Below, piece after piece: positions 62,288-64,000 of a stretch of 64,000 nt of DNA (position 1 is its first letter; every line of letters begins with the position of its first letter). Where the stretch lies: positions 2,424,501-2,488,500 of the forward strand of contig NZ_CP084530.1 in assembly GCF_023704175.1 (NCBI RefSeq). Reading direction: 5' to 3'. The notes beneath the pieces are model-generated. The model did not search any database and was not told the DNA's origin. It saw only the letters and a list, made by a program, of their open reading frames with translations. The DNA comes from Paenibacillus sp. YPG26 (GTDB lineage: Bacteria; Bacillota; Bacilli; Paenibacillales; Paenibacillaceae). The position numbers and the translations under genes are program-made.

Positions 62288-64000
62288 ATGTTCTCTGTTC
62301 TTAGAAACCTCGGATGGTTTTTCCGAAGGGAAAAAAGGCGTTATGCGGTGGGTCTTGTGCTGCTAATCGTAGCTGGTATCGCAGAGCTCGCTCCGCCCCG
62401 TCTTCTTGGTAATGCGATTGACGAGATTGTTAACGGGTCTATTACATGGACTTCACTTACCCGTTATATCCTCCTAATCCTTGCGATGCTTGTCTTTATT
62501 TATTTCATCACGTACATATGGATGCGTGCCATATTCGGCGGATCTAACCTGGTGGAGCGGCTGCTGCGGTCCAGATTCATGGCCCACCTGCTGAGAATGA
62601 CTCCGCCTTTCTTTGAACGCAACCGGACCGGCGATCTGATGGCCCGAGCCACGAACGACCTTCGCTCCGTGGCGCAGACAGCGGGCTTCGGTATGCTGAC
62701 TTTGACGGATTCCACCATCTTCCTGGCTGTAATCTTCATCGCCATGAGTACTGTCATCAGTCTGAAGCTGACCCTGGCCGCAATTATCCCCCTTCCTTTC
62801 ATTGCCCTAGCCATGAGTATATATGGGAAAGTCATTCACCAGCGTTACACGGTTGCCCAGGATGCCTTCGGTGATATGAATGATCAGGTGCTTGAATCGG
62901 TAGCTGGTATCCGGGTTATCCGGGCATATGTGCAAGAACGCAATGACGAGAGACGTTTTGAATCTGTAACCAATGATGTATACGAGAAGAACCTGGCTGT
63001 CGCAAGAGTGGATGCTTTCTTCGAACCCACCATCCGTCTATGTGTCGGCATCAGTTATGCCATAGGTCTAGCCTACGGAATCTATCTCGTATTTCATAAT
63101 GAGCTTACGCTCGGGGAGCTTGTCTCCTTCAATATGTACCTGGGGATGATGATCTGGCCTATGTTCGCCATTGGTGAGCTGATCAACATCATGCAGCGGG
63201 GCGGGGCCTCTCTGGACCGTGTTAATGAAATTCTGTACACCAAGCCGGATGTGGAGGATGCAGACATTCCCGCGCAGATTACTCAGCCTGAACGCATTGA
63301 GTTCAACAATGTAACTTTCCGTTATCCTTCATCAGCCGCAGATAATCTGAAGCAGATTAATCTTAGTCTCCGCCCTGGAGATACACTTGGCGTTGTTGGC
63401 AGGACCGGCAGCGGGAAGTCTACCCTGCTCAAGCAGCTCCTTCATGAATATCCGCTGGGAACCGGAGAAATTCTGATCTCGGGTGTACCGCTTGAGCAGA
63501 TACCCGCCGAGAAGCTGCATGCGTGGATTGGTTATGTACCCCAGGAGCAAATTCTCTTCTCCAAGACCGTGCGCCAGAACATCCAGTTCGGCCTTAAGGA
63601 TGCCTCGGATGAGGTCATCATGGAAGCGATACGCACCGCGGCGTTCGATCAGGATCTCCAGACTTTGTCTGATGGCCTGGATACCCTTGTTGGCGAGAAG
63701 GGCGTCGCTCTATCCGGGGGACAGAAGCAGCGGGTATCTCTGTCCAGAGCCTTCATCGCTGATCCGCAGATTCTGATTCTGGATGATGCGCTGTCCGCGG
63801 TCGATGCCCGTACCGAGGCCCGGATCATTGGAAATATCCGGAGCAAGCGTACCGGCAAGACAACGCTTATTTCAACTCACAGACTCTCTGCTATAGAACA
63901 CGCAGACCACATTATTGTCCTGGAGAAAGGACAAATCATTGAACAAGGAACCCACGAGGAGCTGTTGTCGAACGGCGGCTGGTACCGTGAACAGTACGAC
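62288..64000 (+). CDS. bmrC: BmrC (YheI)-like half of a heterodimeric ABC multidrug exporter, 3' end outside window
   Basis: The frame runs open from ATG 62,288 (AAAGGAGG upstream) through base 64,000, 571 codons, with no stop. It begins MFSVLRNLGWFFRREK and matches B. subtilis BmrC throughout, for example PPFFERNRTGDLMARATNDL and MIWPMFAIGELINIMQRGGASLDRVNE (given in parts). The ATPase domain has Walker A GRTGSGKSTLL and signature ALSGGQKQRVSLSRAF, but Walker B reads ILILDDALSAVD with Asp replacing the catalytic Glu. That is the degenerate site of BmrC in the BmrC/BmrD heterodimer, so a BmrD partner should follow outside the window. The leader and terminator upstream suggest induction by ribosome-targeting drugs. 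Confidence 0.93.
   Translation, partial: MFSVLRNLGWFFRREKRRYAVGLVLLIVAGIAELAPPRLLGNAIDEIVNGSITWTSLTRYILLILAMLVFIYFITYIWMRAIFGGSNLVERLLRSRFMAHLLRMTPPFFERNRTGDLMARATNDLRSVAQTAGFGMLTLTDSTIFLAVIFIAMSTVISLKLTLAAIIPLPFIALAMSIYGKVIHQRYTVAQDAFGDMNDQVLESVAGIRVIRAYVQERNDERRFESVTNDVYEKNLAVARVDAFFEPTIRLCVGISYAIGLAYGIYLVFHNELTLGELVSFNMYLGMMIWPMFAIGELINIMQRGGASLDRVNEILYTKPDVEDADIPAQITQPERIEFNNVTFRYPSSAADNLKQINLSLRPGDTLGVVGRTGSGKSTLLKQLLHEYPLGTGEILISGVPLEQIPAEKLHAWIGYVPQEQILFSKTVRQNIQFGLKDASDEVIMEAIRTAAFDQDLQTLSDGLDTLVGEKGVALSGGQKQRVSLSRAFIADPQILILDDALSAVDARTEARIIGNIRSKRTGKTTLISTHRLSAIEHADHIIVLEKGQIIEQGTHEELLSNGGWYREQYD

Overview
The window looks like chromosome of a Paenibacillus-type member of the Bacillota. 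Base composition is near 50% G+C, most genes carry strong AGGAGG-like ribosome sites, and intrinsic terminators are frequent. The gene content fits: an AraR-controlled arabinose operon, bacillithiol disulfide reductase, an S-layer (SLH) protein, homologues of the Bacillus drug exporters BmrA and BmrC, and a homologue of the B. subtilis replication terminator protein. About four fifths of the genes lie on the minus strand. I see no rRNA, tRNA, CRISPR array, insertion sequence or prophage.

Layout. 1-3.5 kb: end of a large secreted subtilase. 3.7-7.2 kb: ECF sigma factor, D-Ala-D-Ala carboxypeptidase and a VanRS-like two-component system, with matching 11-bp direct repeats before the carboxypeptidase and before the regulator. 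7.35-8.7 kb: DNA photolyase. 8.8-10.6 kb: AT-rich patch with a zinc-ribbon protein, a putative immunity gene and the tail of an Rhs toxin, which cuts off araM. 10.6-16 kb: arabinose operon (araA-araR-araD-araB-araM') with AraR operators. 16-19.7 kb: BmrA-like exporter with its own two-component pair. 19.7-26 kb: MgtC-like protein, azoreductase, metE behind a cobalamin riboswitch, a CLC protein with fluoride-type motifs, and the Rtp homologue. 26.3-31 kb: a very large secreted protein and an SLH protein. 31.2-32.8 kb: NarL-type two-component pair. 32.9-35.9 kb: a PTS sugar system controlled by an RNA-binding antiterminator. 36-44.1 kb: housekeeping genes (beta-propeller protein, YhgE/Pip protein, stress protein, HrpB helicase, DUF1992 protein, SDR dehydrogenase).

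44.3-54.3 kb: one compact operon that I read as an unusual type VII (ESX/WXG100) secretion locus. It encodes a YukD-like ubiquitin-fold protein, a three-ATPase EssC without FHA domains, an EspG-like protein, two WXG100-like proteins, a transmembrane Ser/Thr kinase, a vWA protein and a PP2C phosphatase. EsaA, EssA, EccB, EccD, EccE and MycP are not present, and the membrane-anchored kinase occupies the place expected for EssB. This kinase/phosphatase-equipped secretion locus is the best candidate for a little-described system here.

54.5-64 kb: small unknown genes, an MFS exporter, a DUF3939-like gene broken by one base in a G6 tract, bdr with a DUF441 gene, an ABC exporter, a conserved unknown protein, a HesB-like protein, and a BmrC-like exporter half that runs off the right edge. 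That last gene is preceded by a 32-codon leader peptide and an intrinsic terminator, the layout of ribosome-mediated attenuation known for bmrBCD of B. subtilis.
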